Shown here piece after piece: positions 37,401 to 53,000 of a stretch of 64,000 nucleotides of DNA (its first letter is position 1; the number at the start of each line of letters is the position of its first letter). Source of the DNA: Lingula anatina. Taxonomy: Eukaryota > Brachiopoda > Lingulata > Lingulida > Lingulidae. Position numbers and translations under genes: made by a program. The DNA lies in the NCBI RefSeq assembly GCF_001039355.2, contig NW_019775702.1:650697-714696 (forward strand), given 5' to 3'. The notes under the pieces are model-generated. The model was not told the DNA's origin. It made no database searches and saw nothing but the letters and a program-made list of their open reading frames with translations.

Positions 37401-38429
37401 TACATTCCCTATCGCTGAAGTTGAGCAGAATGGGTATATCTCTCCCAAAAAGGTTCAGGTAAGCACAAAATGATCTAATTTTTATCTTGTTCATTCAAAT
37501 CAATAATACCGACATAAATGTAACCAAAAGGCTTGCTTTCTATTTTTATATTAATCAATGTATATTGTGCAAAAGGATTTCATTTAAAATCCTAAATTAA
37601 CCAATCTTATGATTTTTTATTATTATTTAAGTAGTCTTATTTTTATCTGCTCTACATTATTCATTTGCAGATCATCACCAAAGAAGATGTCACTGGGTCT
37701 CCACTTCCACCAACCAGGGAAAGCACAAAGCGTTTAAAGACTGCCTCTACAGACACTTCATGGGGATATAATTTGCACGAGTCTCAGGCCCCAGGGTATG
37801 AAACCAGAGAATCCACACAACACACAGACACTGAGAAAAAGGAGTCTTTTTATAATCCTCTTGCATGGAATAAATCAACAAAGACCCCTGTACCTGAACA
37901 TGTATCTCGCCTTAGGGATGCATACCCAAGAGACTTTTATACCATGATGCCCCACAAGGATGCAGCTCCCAAAGAGCTTAATATCCGACAAGGTCCTGTT
38001 GTAGAGTTAGATGAGAAGTCAGGACTGAAAAGTGTCCGAATGCCAGACTTACCAAGGGATGTTATCATGAAAGCATTAGCTAAAGACCCATTAAAGTATG
38101 AGAGACCAGTCCTGTATAGATGTAAGAACATTATTGATGCTCAGACTAAGAAAAAATACACACCAGATAATTCTCCAAGTAGAAGTGAAGCTGGCATTCA
38201 CTTGTCAGATGACCTGAGGTCACATTTGGTCCAGTCAGGATTGGAGAGGGCAGTTGCTGAGGACCTAATGAGAACCTTCAGCGCTGGGAGGTCAGGGTTG
38301 TCCAGCACCACTGACAGTGAAGTGGAACGGATGGTGCAGACAATGAAAAGAATGGCCAAACCATCCCACTTTCCTAACACAGGTGGTGAAGAGTACGATA
38401 TAAACTTTGGAAATTTGACTTGTATTTAA
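33991..38429 (+). CDS. ANKRD53: Ankyrin repeat domain-containing protein 53
   Basis: ANKRD53 is an ankyrin-repeat protein implicated in mammalian spindle dynamics. Exons: 33991-34161 (ATG in GAAAATGGGC), 34509-34708, 35022-35186, then either copy of the next two (35564-35703 or 36776-36915; 35930-36246 or 37142-37458) and the full last exon 37671-38429 (TAA). The spliced product using the second set is 583 residues. Ankyrin repeats span about residues 30-180: GLAPIHLASIHGRLDCIKLL, then GWRPIHLCIS, GVTPVHQAASEGHVQCLKLL and GHTPIVLAKLWGHRKSARIL. A family-typical segment AEQWSRDKDHVAKEMNQLKK follows, then a basic Gln/Lys-rich stretch (KQDQAKKAAAKALAQKEQ) and a long C-terminal tail with LPRDVIMKALAKDP. 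Middle exons are duplicated by an apparent assembly join at 36737. Head-to-head with ENO4 and tail-to-tail with TEX261. Confidence 0.88.
34417..34465. repeat. TA-rich microsatellite in ANKRD53 intron 1
   Basis: Two (TA)n runs separated by ACTGAG. Open frames reading IYIYIY on the other strand come only from this repeat. Confidence 0.85.
35304..35338. repeat. Short (CT)n and (TG)n runs
   Basis: A CT run near 35304-35318 and a GTGTGTG run near 35329-35338 in an ANKRD53 intron. Confidence 0.75.
35528..36736. repeat. Duplicated block 5, copy A (ANKRD53 exons 4 to part of 6)
   Basis: Repeated at 36740-37951. This copy stops inside exon 6 at the single n (36737), in the middle of the codons for TMMPHKD, so it cannot encode the C-terminal tail. 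The pattern fits an allelic contig end abutted to the other haplotype. Confidence 0.88.
36740..37951. repeat. Duplicated block 5, copy B
   Basis: Direct copy of 35528-36736, continuing into the unique 3' part of exon 6. Coding differences from copy A include Gln-Lys in KPQLTQ/KPKLTQ, RTQTSRH/RTLNSRP, NGNIS/NGYIS and GYEIRES/GYETRES. Confidence 0.88.
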
Positions 38430-39975
38430 GAGCATAGTGATTGTTTTATGCTACCAGTTTATTGCATTTAAAAATCAAGACTTAGAAAACAGTTAATATG
38501 AATTTTTTAAAAAACATTTTTGCATGACTAAGAGGTTTCAGAAGAGAAAGTGCCAACTGCCCGTTTTTGCAAATCAAGGGAATGTCACCAAAACATTAAA
38601 TAAGTAGGTTCACATTTGAATATCTCATGTACTATAATGTTTGTGCCAAATGTATTGTGGCTTATTAGTTCTGCTGACAATATATTTTATAGAAATAACC
38701 TTCTGTAAAGGGTTTGCAAACTTATGCTTCAGTTACTAGTACTTATTCAAAGCCATGAATCAGCAAAATAGAACTCCCATGAAATGATAGCTCTTTGAGT
38801 GGTACAGTCAAGTATATGTTCATTTGCAGCAAAAGTGGCAAATAATTAACATTGTAAATTTTTTAATATGCCAATGGTTTGTGCTCTACAAGCAACTTAA
38901 ACAAGTGAAATCCTTTCTTTTTGTACTTTTATTTGCCCATTTTATATTAAACTTACTCCAATATCAAAACTGACAGGTTCAGTTGCTAAAAGAAACATAC
39001 ACATCAGGTCACCCTTACATGTGTTTGTATTGAAGCACATTTATTTCATGTAAAAAATGAAACTTTTTCTAGGATAAACTCAGAAAATGTCACAAAATAT
39101 TGCATGAGCTAATCTTTATCTGCTTTTCAACAAGGCAAATTTATCTAATTATGGCAAAAGCTTCTGAAATACAAGTATAGCAGATATGCTTCAAATATAC
39201 CAAACTTTTTTTATTTTCACCTTCCAAGCAATATGGCATTTTATGCCTAGCCAATAGTATCTTATCAAAGATGGGAACACATTATGCTAAGATGAATACA
39301 ACAAACATACAGAAACATCAACCATCTACATTTTGCCATCTCTAGGAGCCCTGCACCCTGCTCAGCCTCACACACATATACCAGTGGCAAAATAAATAAA
39401 GTTTAAAATTGGCACTAAGGTACATAACTTAGTTTATTAACAAATAACAAGCACATGAAACATTTGTAATATCTGGGAACAACATTTTATTTTTTCCCCT
39501 TTAATTCACTGCTTCTTATTAACTAAACCATCCTACTAACAATGGACATTCTTCTTTTAAGTATTTCAGTGTCTGACCTTACAAAAATGCATTTTATATA
39601 TATTGCTTACCTATTTAACCTCACTCCTCTTGCTTAAATAGCCCCCACAACAAAATTAACTAAAAAATATTACCAAAATCAGTAGAGATCCACCATCTTG
39701 ACCATTATGGGCACCCAAATACTGGTTTCCACTACTTTGTAAAAACCACCATTATTCCGTTTCTTGACAAAGTGACTAGAGCACTCCCTAATGTCAATCT
39801 ATTTACTAAAATTGCATATAAGATGCTCAAAGCATAATAAAGAGTGGACACATGAAGTATGCAATATAGATATGCCAAATGAATATTTATATCCATTGAT
39901 AAATTTGATATCAAACTTTTGATCCATGCTCCATCCCTTTAGTTGTATAGTTGTGGCTGGAAAAGTGTGTCCCAA
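38430..39975. other. Tail-to-tail 3' flank of ANKRD53 and TEX261
   Basis: No coding sequence recognised. AT-rich, probably the two 3' UTRs. A plus-strand AATAAATAAA word near 39393-39402 could serve ANKRD53 polyadenylation. Confidence 0.5.
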
Positions 39976-42416
<2,441 letters not shown>

Positions 42417-42618
42417 AGTTCTCTTGTTGCTTTTCTAATTCATAACCCTTGTGTGAGATTCTATCACGCCAAATCACAGGTTCACTGCGCGCATGATCAT
42501 TTTACATATGACTTCCGGTTCCGGTATATTTGAGAAAGTTGCTTCACTCAGAGAAATCAGAGGTTAAATATTTAAAAACAAAATGTCTGTCGTACTTCAA
42601 AATTAAGTAACGAAAAGT
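42417..42618. promoter_or_regulatory. TEX261/LRR-gene bidirectional promoter
   Basis: Only 202 bases separate the divergent start codons. ACTTCCGGTTCCGG at 42511-42524 contains the ETS/GABP consensus on the minus strand (CCGGAAGT) plus a second CCGGAA. No TATA box, consistent with a housekeeping-type shared promoter. Confidence 0.65.
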
Positions 42619-44875
42619 ATGCCTAGAAGAATATGTGTTCCAAGCCTGAAGCGCTGTTGTCTCGTCAATGTCGTCAAAAACATGGACGACGTCTGGTGCA
42701 AGGAGAGCGCAGAGATGTTTGCAGAGAACCAGCAGTGGTTGTATGTGTTGGGGCCCTTTGAACATCTAAGTAAGCCAGAGATTGCGACATATCTTATTTA
42801 ACCGTACGATATACGTATTGAGTCATGAACATTATGCTAAAAGCAGAATAGAGTGATTTTTCCTGTGTGTGTGTCTGTGTTGGAAGGGGGTGGGGGGTCT
42901 AAGCTGTCAGTTAGAACTTTCCAAAAGGTCATAATGTACCAGTAAAGATATAAAAAAATATCTATCTGACCAATGAGCTACCGTACTATTTTTAGCACAA
43001 AATTATGTTATTTTTCTTCCTTATTGGACCGATTTATACTGAAGAACTTTTCAAGTTACACAGAAAACATTGATTATTTTGTGTCAATAATTGAATTTTA
43101 ATATTTACTTTCAGCATCGGACACCATTCAGGAGATAATTGATGTGTTGATTGAGAAGAAGACAATTAAAAGGATTCATCTTCAGTTGTTGCTCCAGACC
43201 AGGATCCAGAAGCTAAGAGTAGATGTCCAAACAGGTGGACTTCAGACTTGCATTGTACAGTTAGTTGGATGGAGATGTAGGGTATGTGTATAAAATGTGG
43301 CTTCAAAGTACCAAATTCACGCCTTAGCACTCTAATTGACAATTTTGATATGTTGCATAGCATACAAAATTGTCAAAAGGAGTGATAACGCATGAATTTT
43401 TTGTTAGTTTCTTCATTGTTACATTTAGCCTTGAATAACACAAGAGAGGACTGTTGCTAATGTCCTAAATAAATATCTTAACACTTTTTGAATACTGTGT
43501 TTATTTTGTCAAAGAGAGCTGATTCATTCATGACATCCACAGTTTTTGATTAATGAATATAGGTTAAAATGATTAGAGGTGGTTTTCACAATTCAAATTA
43601 ACTAACGAACCACTTGTGATGAAGTTGTTTCAGTACAGTTAACTATTATTTAATGACATCAATTGGTCTTCCTTTCAGAAATTGACAAAGCTTGACATCA
43701 GCAGCTGCAGGCTTGTTCCAGCCAAGTCCCTGGCTGAGATGGTGTCAGGTATTCCTGACATAGTCTCCCTGAACCTGAACAATACTCAGAGCAATGACCA
43801 AGTGCTATGTAGGATAGCAGTCCACTGCAGGAGGCTAAGAGAACTGAATGTAGCATACTGTAACATCAAAGATGCAGGTGCTCTAAGTTTATGTGGAGGG
43901 TCAACACCAGACACTGTTGATACAGGATGTCCAGAGTTGATAACATTAGACTTTGAGGGGACCAATATCTCCCAAAAAGCCCAAATTATAATACTGTCAT
44001 CTTTACACCACCTCCACAACATAAAAGCCCCATCACTTTTTCAGGCTATACAGGAATTGGGCTGCAGCGATACAAGAGACCTAAGTAAGCTTAGGAGCTT
44101 AGATGTTGAGGCAACCGATGAGGATATTGCTGCAATCCACTTGCTATGCCCAGGATTAGCCAAGCTATATTTGACCTGTCTTAGGGTGAATAACCTAGAA
44201 GTCATCGCAGAACTGAGTCATCTTCAAAGCCTGACCCTTCTGGATGAAAACCAGTCTTTATCTTTCACCAAAGTTGTTTATCCTGTTTTGAAACTAGCAG
44301 GAGCAAGGTTAAAAAGTCTCATTCTTTTAGATGTGTTCCCAGTAAGCATTTCATTTATAGGAAGTGTGTGTCCTCATCTTGGTCACTTTGGTTATTGCTT
44401 GTACAGACGCAGGGATGCCAGTTCTCTAGACTATCAGGTTGCTAATCTGAACATGGACGCACATGTAGGTCAAAAGTATTTCCAACATTTAATGACATTA
44501 GAGGTTTCCTTGATTGGAAGGAGTGTGGGTTTAGATGGAATGCCAGGACCGGAGTATTTGACCAGGATAGATGTGAACTGTCTTCTCAGTCACTGCTTGG
44601 GTCTGAGGGACATAAACTTTAGAAAGGTTCAAGCTTTCAGTGATGAGGTCTTTTCAGAAGTATTCACTACCAATCGCTTTTTAACCACCAAGCAGTTTGC
44701 TCTAGATAAATGTCATGAAATATCAGACCTGTCCATAAGGTGCCTAGTAGAACAGGAGAGTGATCTTGAAGTGCTTAAACTGTGGAAGTGTAAGAAAGTG
44801 TTCAGAGCTCATTTCATGAACTATGAAGATTATGCACAGCGTAACCATCTAAACTTGAGAGTACAGTGGACCTGA
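42619..44875 (+). CDS. Leucine-rich-repeat protein, unrecognised subfamily
   Basis: Three exons (42619-42769, 43115-43281, 43679-44875 with TGA) encode 504 residues. The N-terminal ~100 residues (VPSLKRCCLVNVVKNMD, TIQEIIDVLIEK) are helical and recall the box-like N-termini of LRR substrate receptors for cullin ligases; this is only a resemblance. From about residue 106 irregular RI/cysteine-type LRRs follow: LTKLDISSCRLVPA, IVSLNLNNTQ, LRELNVAYCNIKDAGALSL, LITLDFEGTNIS, LRSLDVEATDEDIAAI, LAKLYLTCL, LRDINFRKVQAFSDEVF and LEVLKLWKCKKVF. No signal peptide or membrane helix is seen, so it is probably cytosolic. Exon 3 is unusually large and repeat-only. It shares a 202-base promoter with TEX261. 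I cannot name an orthologue; a ZYG11/ZER1-like or FBXL-like adaptor is possible. Confidence 0.85.
43313..43400. mobile_element. Diverged relative of the 26448 foldback element
   Basis: AAATTCACGCCTTAGCACTC at the left and its near complement at the right (GAGTGATAACGCATGAATTT) form an inverted repeat around GATATGTTGC. The order GCACTC, ATTGAC, TTTGATATGT matches the left half of 26448-26585. It lies in intron 2 of the LRR gene. Confidence 0.7.
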
Positions 44876-47052
44876 TGTGTCTCACATTAAGACCACATAG
44901 GTTGATTCCAGATATGACATTATAAGGATCAATATATGTGCTGTTTGAATGGACCAATATTATTGGCTTCTTAGCCAGGGGCTCTTTTAGGTGCAATTTA
45001 TTCGTAGGCAGATGTGAAACTTGAAAATATTTTGAAATTTTTTACAGCCTTGAACAAAGTAAGCCTGTGGCAGTCTGTGCAATGTTAAAGGGATAACAAC
45101 TCTTCATTTTGCCCAGAAAAGTGCCATAAAATAGATTTTCCTGGGGTAAATGACAGTTTTCCCTAACTAATACCAATGATTAATGAATCCGTCCTACATT
45201 GTGTTGATTGTTTTTTTTTTAGAGTTTCATTGTAATAATCTCTTAAGACTTAAAGATTTTGCACAGGGTAGCCATCTATGAAGGTCCATGAGGTCTGATG
45301 ATGAGCACAGATATCAGAATAATTGCCATATTTTGGTGGTAAAATGGAATTTATTTTATTTCTTTGTGTTGTTTACAATGTATTTATTGTGGAATTTTGA
45401 ATTTCATATGAAAAGTTGTTATCCTTTTAAACAAGATGTTAAGAAATGCTCTCGAAGAAATTGAAACATATTGCAGTCTTTTATGTGCAAATATGATACC
45501 ATTAACAAATCACTGATGGTATTTTACCTAAGGGAAATAAATATAAACTTAAAAAGATCAAAAACATATTAAAATTTATATTAAAAGTCATTTATTGATC
45601 TCTACATATTGTAGATAAAATTTATTTTAACCATTACAGACAGTGCCAATTGCCAAAGAAAATATATAAAATGCTATGAAAAGCAGTTCATTACTTTTAT
45701 AATATAAGCTCCAAATACCCCAAATAAAGACAGTCATTATGAAGTTATATGAAGTATTGGTTTACATATTTAGAAACCCTTATACAGGTGCTTTTCATGA
45801 ATGTTTAACAAATTGAGCTATTGAAGAAATCTGCAGCCTAAAATAACAATTAACTGTTTCATTGCATTTTTCCTGACTCTTGGATAATAAAAACTGAGGT
45901 ATACCAATATAATTTCAGTATAGTCTATAGTATATCCTATCATACTAAGGATCCCAAATTGGTGCTCTATTAAACCTACTGCCTAATGTGCATTTAGTTT
46001 GGTAACTATCTACAAGATGGTCTTCTTCCACAAACAATTCACAGCTCTGTCTGTCACTAAAATTGCCTTATTAAGAATCTTCTTGACATCTTGGAATAAT
46101 GAGCCAGTCTATTCACAACATATAAAAATATGTTAATAAGAGTGCCAGTATTACACAGCAAATATACACACATATCTTGAATGTTCTTTGGAGTTTGAGT
46201 GTTGCAATATTAAGTGCTGAGGATTGGAACATTTGAGGCATTCATGTCACAATGGATGAGAAGTAACTTTTAGTTACGGTATATTAAACCAATTCATTTT
46301 TAATTTTCTGGAAATCAATTGCTTTTTAAAGACATCAATGAGAGAAGTAACATACAATTGTAATATGAAAAAAGCTGCAAAGGATTTATCTGATAAATGC
46401 ATTGTATAATGCAAAAGAATGTATGAAAGACCAAAATATTTTTTAAAATGATGAGCAACTTTAAATTCTGTCACATCTAAAAAAGAGATGTTGAATGAAA
46501 ATAATGTTTATATATATATCGATACCTTTCTCACTAGCAGTGGCACAGAAAGCTTATATTTCTGATTATTTAAACATAACTGTCTTCATCATTCAGTATC
46601 ATAGATATTTTAATATGCATGATTGTTCTAGTATTATCATCTCTGAGATAACACCCTTAATAATTAGCTATGCATATTTCCATCAGTTTTAGCAGAGACA
46701 TTATTTGAAGATACATATCCGGGAGACAAGAATCAAACATTAGCATAAAAAATGTTGCCATGTTCAACTGACGTAATTTTGCCACCTGTCTCATATTGTG
46801 CTTTTTATCTAAGTTGACCATGATGAGTCTAAATTCCTGCATTGTCTGGCATGCACACCAGTGTTAAAACTATTCACATGACATACCAACTGCTACTGTA
46901 TTCCTGCCTTGCAGTAACCAAGACTATTATTGATACATCATGAGTTAAAAGCAATATTCTATTACCTATGCAAGGTAAATCCAATAGATAAAAGTAAATA
47001 ATGTTACTTTTCACTCATTTCATTATATGATATATTCACGTCACGTGTGCTA
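44876..47052. other. LRR gene / NEURL1 3' flanks
   Basis: Tail-to-tail interval. It contains the third TTAA-flanked MITE (45085-45430). AATAAATATAAA near 45537 could end the LRR transcript, and a minus-strand AATAAA near 45590 could end a long NEURL1 3' UTR. No coding sequence seen. Confidence 0.5.
45085..45430. mobile_element. TTAA-flanked MITE, copy at a separate locus
   Basis: TTAA AGGGATAACAACT at 45085 and AGTTGTTATCCTT TTAA ending at 45430. The interior shares GATTTTTCTGG/GATTTTCCTGG-like words, GGTAGCCATCTATG, TTTACAATGTATTTATTGTG and a CAT-rich right end with the elements at 7305 and 9434. Its position is unrelated to the assembly duplications, which shows that this is a dispersed family. 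Confidence 0.78.
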
Positions 47053-50000
47053 TTACGATCTGTAGATTTTCACCACATCCACAATAGGTTGACGACATAT
47101 GGGGCACAGAGAGCCCTGCTGGTTAACCACATCATAGGCACAGTTATAGCACATACACATGTGTCCACACTTATATAGTACACTGTCAACAGGGTTTTCA
47201 TAACACACTGTACATTCATTGGGATTATAGTCATCATCCTCTGTTCTATCACGAGAAGAGTCAGTAGACATGGAGCGCTCAGGTAATGGCGGTGGATTGT
47301 GTGAGGGCATGTCCATGACCCCGTCGGCTACCTGCTGTGGCGTCGGTGGTGCTGGTGCCACTGATAAAGGAATCAAGGGTTCTGGGCTGAGAGGGGGCCT
47401 AATGGGGCGTCTTGGTTCCACATGGGGTGGGGTAGACATCTCAGCAGAGGCACTGGTGCTCCTCTGTGGAGGCAGTATTGGATTGCGGGGTGGTAACATA
47501 GGTGCAGAGTTCTCTCGTGGTAAGGCCACTGTAAGACCACTTGAACTGGATGAGCGTGAAGATCCACCAGCACTCTCTGAACGGACAGGCCTGGGGATGG
47601 TAGGCCCAGCAAGCCCTGGAATGGACACACAATATATGTAAAATGATTAACTGGTGAATTTCATCAGAAAACTAACCTGTAAAAACATTCCATTTAATTG
47701 AATAATAAACTTTGTATGCACCTTGTCTAAAAAAGAAAGGATATTATATGACAAAATTTTACACACAAAATCTTTTAATTACTAAATAATTTCTAGTGAT
47801 TGTTTTACTAAATGTAAAAGAAATTGATGGAAATTATTAGACATTACATTGAGATAATAGTGTGTAAACTTGTAACAAACATTTTAAGTCAAGAAATAGG
47901 ATAAAATTTGTGTTTAAACCTCATAAACTTACCCAACATTTTGATTTTCTGTGTATTGCCATAAACATCAAAGAAGGCCCACAGAGGCAGTGTCTTGTCC
48001 ACATGCATCAAGACAGCAATGTGTCTGCCATTTCGGCCATAATAAACTTCACCTAGAAACAAAAAATATTTATTTTCTTTATTAACTTACAATACACATT
48101 ATAAATGTGAACCGTTTATAACATTCCACTAGACTTCAGTCTCTATTTGAAAGGGGCAGAGCATGTTTGTTGCAAGGGTATTACAATTACAAATTTACAA
48201 TCCATCTAATAGTAACAAAAGAGTCAAAATATTTCAGATGGTCATTTCAGACTGTTATGTACATAAGGTAGCAGCTGCACTAGGTAATTGGAGGTAAATG
48301 ATTGTATAGATCATTATTAGTCTTGCATAACATGTCTACAGTATTTACACTCCAGATACCTATGGTTCTTCAGCATGTACATTATCCATCAACATTTGAA
48401 ATAGAAAAGATGGCTTTTGACAATCTGTCAAAAGGCTTTGTTTTGAATGAACTCGGAAAAAAGGGGGAGTAATTGCATAGATTAGTAAGGAAGTAAAGGT
48501 CCCAACAGACCCCATGACAGGGTCAGCTGATTTCACCTGGGACAAAAGCCTACAATTATGTTTATGCTGATAAAATCAACTTCTATTTCCTAAAACAATT
48601 TAGGAAATCTGCTGATAACAAATTTTAAGTAAAAATGATTTATTTTGGTCAATAAGACATGAAAAATGGTGGTCGTACCAAAAGGTACCATCAAAGCAGC
48701 CTGGATGCATTTAACTTCTTCAAATGAAAACACTGCCTGTAATGCCTGCTCATTAATATACAGAACAGGTACATGAAAACAGACCATATTGTGTGTTCAG
48801 TAGGGATAATTTGGGTAGGATAGCTGAGTATACAGTTAAGTAAGTTAGCTTCTTACCTTCACTAGACATAGTAAAACTTAGTTCATCTCCCAGTTCTGCC
48901 AGACTGCAAACATCTTTATTCACAACCCAATACTCTGGTCTATCAAGCAAGAGATCAGAGTCATCTGGAAGCTCACTTGGTGTCAATGCAGAGGGATCAC
49001 AGGCTGTCAGTCCGAATGCTAACCCTCCTACATATGTCCTGTCTATGCCAAGAATTTGTATAACAATTTTCTCCCCACACCGCAGAGGCTTTGAAGTAAA
49101 CACATAAGCATTGCAATATTCATCCGAGGGTCGAAAAGCAAGAGATCTGTCACTTGACAAGCAGACATTTTTTCCTGACATTGTATGAAATGGAAGTGGT
49201 GTAAATCGCACATCCCTGTGGAAGCGTACAGGCGGGGGCGCTGCTGGTCTTGCAGGCTGTGGGGGAGGCAGCACATGCTGCTGCTGTTGCTGCCGCAGCA
49301 CCAACTGGTTGTGATTCTGCTGGGCATGGATAGGTTGTGGTGAGTGCTGAGCTGGGGGCGTCACATTGAGGTTGTTGAATGGTGGAACCAGGTCTGAGGA
49401 ATACCTGCCCTCTGTCTGCATCATCTGCCTGCAGTCTGAAAACATGACACACATGGATTTTGAGATAATTCAATTAAAACACAGCTTTGATTTTACATAA
49501 ACAAAGGAAAAATTTCTTTAAGAGACAAATAGAGACAAGAAATGTGTATGACATGGTTGCATGTTGAAAGTATTTGTACTTTTTTGCATCTTAAGCTTTT
49601 CACACCTTACATCTGGCATAAAAATGTTCCTTTACATAAGTAAATACTCCAAAGTAAAATGAACACCAAGTCATCCACGACTGTATAAATATTTCATAGT
49701 TTTAAACTCACTGGCATGAAATGATCAGTACACTGTTAGTATGCAGCTATTGGCTTAGATTTTGAAATACCAAACTTGGCATTAAGTTTTATATTGGCAT
49801 GGCACATGCAGAATTTAAATTTAATAAACTATAACAGTAAGGGCCTATCTTTTAGCATTTTAAGTACATAGCAACAGTTCTAAAATTTAAACATGAGTAA
49901 CACATAACAAAACAAAGCCTTTAATCTTGTAAACCAAGTATGTATATATGCAAACAGTGGATAGACTTTATAATTCTATCAGTAAACAGGACAGTTCAAG

Positions 50001-53000
50001 ATTGAGCATATTTAAGCAAAGGTGCTCTTCTTTAGTTCAAGCATACAAAAAGCCTGTAGTGCCACGTCATGTGCTCTGCTGTTTGTGTGTGCTACATAAA
50101 AGCTGCTTTCCAAGGCAGACAACTGACTGCTTATATTGATTTTCTTCAAATAACCTCATTCTTTCTCATAACACAAATATGTGTCTCACACAAATATAAA
50201 AAACACAGGACATCAATCTATCCAAAATGCACAGCAGGTTATTTTATATAGAGCAAAGTGTCATGTGATGAGCATGAAAAATAAGACATCGGTCTTATAT
50301 TTTTTTTTTCTATTTGAATCATTGCATCATAACGAGACCTCTCTTTTTAAAAAGACTATCTTGATAAACACTATGGTGCCAGCTTCACTTGATGTACAAT
50401 GCTTGAACAATATACACACTCAGCTAGTTCACACAATTACCTTTCTTTTTCTTGAATATGGGCATATTTTCATAACAACTAACTGTTCCCACTGTTGTCA
50501 AAGATTCATGTCACCACTTACACCAAAGCCAGGCAGATAATCATTGATTACTTCCCGATTCTGACAGTAATGCATTCATTAAAATCCAACAGGTCACCCA
50601 TGGAGACACTTCTTCCACAGATGAGTCCAAAAGCACCAACATGCAAGTTGCTATCCTCCTTACTAATAATTGTGTCGTCATACACTGACTCAGACTGTAA
50701 ATCAATTATTGTAATTTCAACAGAAATCATTAGATCACTGTGTAATGCAAACAGCACAGTGTGCAGTGTAGTGCAGGTAAAAAGGTTCAGGTGAATAGGA
50801 ATATGTGAGAGGTTTCGACAGCTGCGCAGCAGTAAGAGGATCAGACAGACTTCATGCAAATGTGAAGCTTCATCAGTGTTTACAGGCTAAAAAGCTTAGG
50901 TACAAGTGAAAAGTTCAATGTGTTTATTATAAATCTGGAAAGAAATGTTGACATGAAAAGGGTAATTATATCCAAAGACTGAACAAAAACTAACTGCAAA
51001 TTTTATGTTGTGATAACATATTATACTGGTATGGTTGACCCTTCAAAAAACTTGTCTGAGTTAAAAGGTTGTCTAGGGTAGTCATACAGGTGAATCACGT
51101 TCCACTCACCTGCTATGCCATGTGACATGGCTCCACAGACATGTTTATTTACTCTACCATGCAGCATAGTGTATGATCGCCAATGAACAGCACTCAAGTT
51201 GCCTAATATGTATCTTGAGCTACCTTCCAATTGTGTGAACACTTGCATTCCACAAAAAGGGTGAAATCTTTTATGTGGCATTACAATATCAGATTGGATG
51301 TCCAAGTATATCCTCAAAATGCAATCCATAAGCTGGCAACTTTTGATATTCTCTATTGTATCCTTGCTTTTAAATTTAATTGCCTTCAACCTATTGTACA
51401 CCTGTTACATGTACATGAATCATATGCACTATCAGCAAAGAGTCATTAATAATCACTGATTAATTCTTAATTGCTATCAACAACTGCCTGGTCAGAAAAT
51501 TATGCGCACAACTGAAATACCTGCTCCTCTCACCACCAGCCCTGTTTCTGTCTTACACAGGACATGAGACGAATCCTAACCCACTGTCTACCAGCATACA
51601 ACACAGACGGCAATTTGTTAAGCAACTTTGCGTCACTGTCTTGGTATTCTTCTCCAGACATGTCATATATCAAGTGACTGCAGAATGGCACCTATTTGTA
51701 GTCCATATATAGCACTCTATCTCACTCTCCTCCAGTGACACTCTGCTGTCTTCTTCAGACCTCTACCCAGAGTGGCAAGACTGGACATTCTTACTACAAC
51801 ACCTATGACTACTGATATGGATCAAAATCCACTGGTACAAAGATGAAATTCATATAAATAATGGATAATTTTTCTATCATAATAATAATACCAATTTTTA
51901 TTTACGCAACTCTAGTCATACTGGTAACTTTGAAATAGCCAAATTTTTAATACTCAAATGCCACTGCTCATTGTTTGACATCACAGACTGTGAAAAGCGT
52001 CCCACTGACAGTGTTCCTGACACTGTTCATTTGCCAATTTATAGATCCATATTTCATGTGACCTTTACTTTAAGATTCCATGCACCTAACATGTATCCTT
52101 GTACATTGGAGTGCATATATATATTAAATTCTTTCCTTATTTTCCTACATGTACATAAATATGGAGATGGATGCAGAACTTGGGGTGTACAAAAATATCT
52201 GCACACTAATTTTTGTACAATTCATTTGCTATCTGCTTCATTTTCACAGTGTGTTTGTCACACACAATAATGAATTCTTGCCATCCATGAGGTTTTTGAT
52301 TGCATGTTCTAATTTTTCAGACAATTACCCAAACTGACAAAAATTTACATTTATTCAAATTTTGAAAAATTACGTCCACAAACCAAAAGTGCAACCATGT
52401 AATAAAAATCAAAGTCAAATTGTTATCAGTGTGCACATGCAGCTTAGCTTTCTAGGTTAGCTTAGTGCTTAAATTATCATTTTCTGAAATTTCATCTTTT
52501 TGACAATTTATTTGGTAGCCTATTAAAACAAATCTCCCAATCACATGTTGTACAAAATCTGAATGTTTTTCCTTTTTTTCTTAAGCTGGAGTTACTTTCT
52601 CCCTAGCTGTCCCATTAGTTTAGCATTGAAGCTTTTTTATGTCAAAATAACCAATTAAAAAAAAAAACAACAAAAAACAAGATATATATCAATAAAAAGT
52701 GGTGGCTAATTTCAGTTTTTAATTTTTTTCAGATATCAGGAAACATTGCCTGTTTCTGTAACTATTTGAACAAAAGGTACATCAGCTTGGTGCTGGGCCC
52801 TTGCTGGTTACCTGCAGAGCTGCATAGAGTACACTATATACAGAAACATTGCTGGAATACCAAGAGTCCCATACTAACAATGTCTGGCACTCAATTAACA
52901 AAGGTGTTCACAGTTTTCTCGCTGCAGTAATATTTTCTCACACTTGTCACGGTCTCTACTGTGTCAAACTCCCATCACTGTCAGTAACGGCCTACATTAT

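Noticed and set aside
43313-43400. Palindrome considered as a hairpin RNA or microRNA precursor
   Set aside because: Its similarity to the mobile foldback at 26448 explains the hairpin better than a microRNA gene.
47270-47641. Plus-strand 123-codon Gly-rich frame
   Set aside because: Antisense shadow of the NEURL1 Ser/Pro-rich linker and RING exon, with no family resemblance.
51021-51401. 126-codon minus-strand frame in NEURL1 intron 2
   Set aside because: No recognisable domain, splice context or compositional sign of coding.
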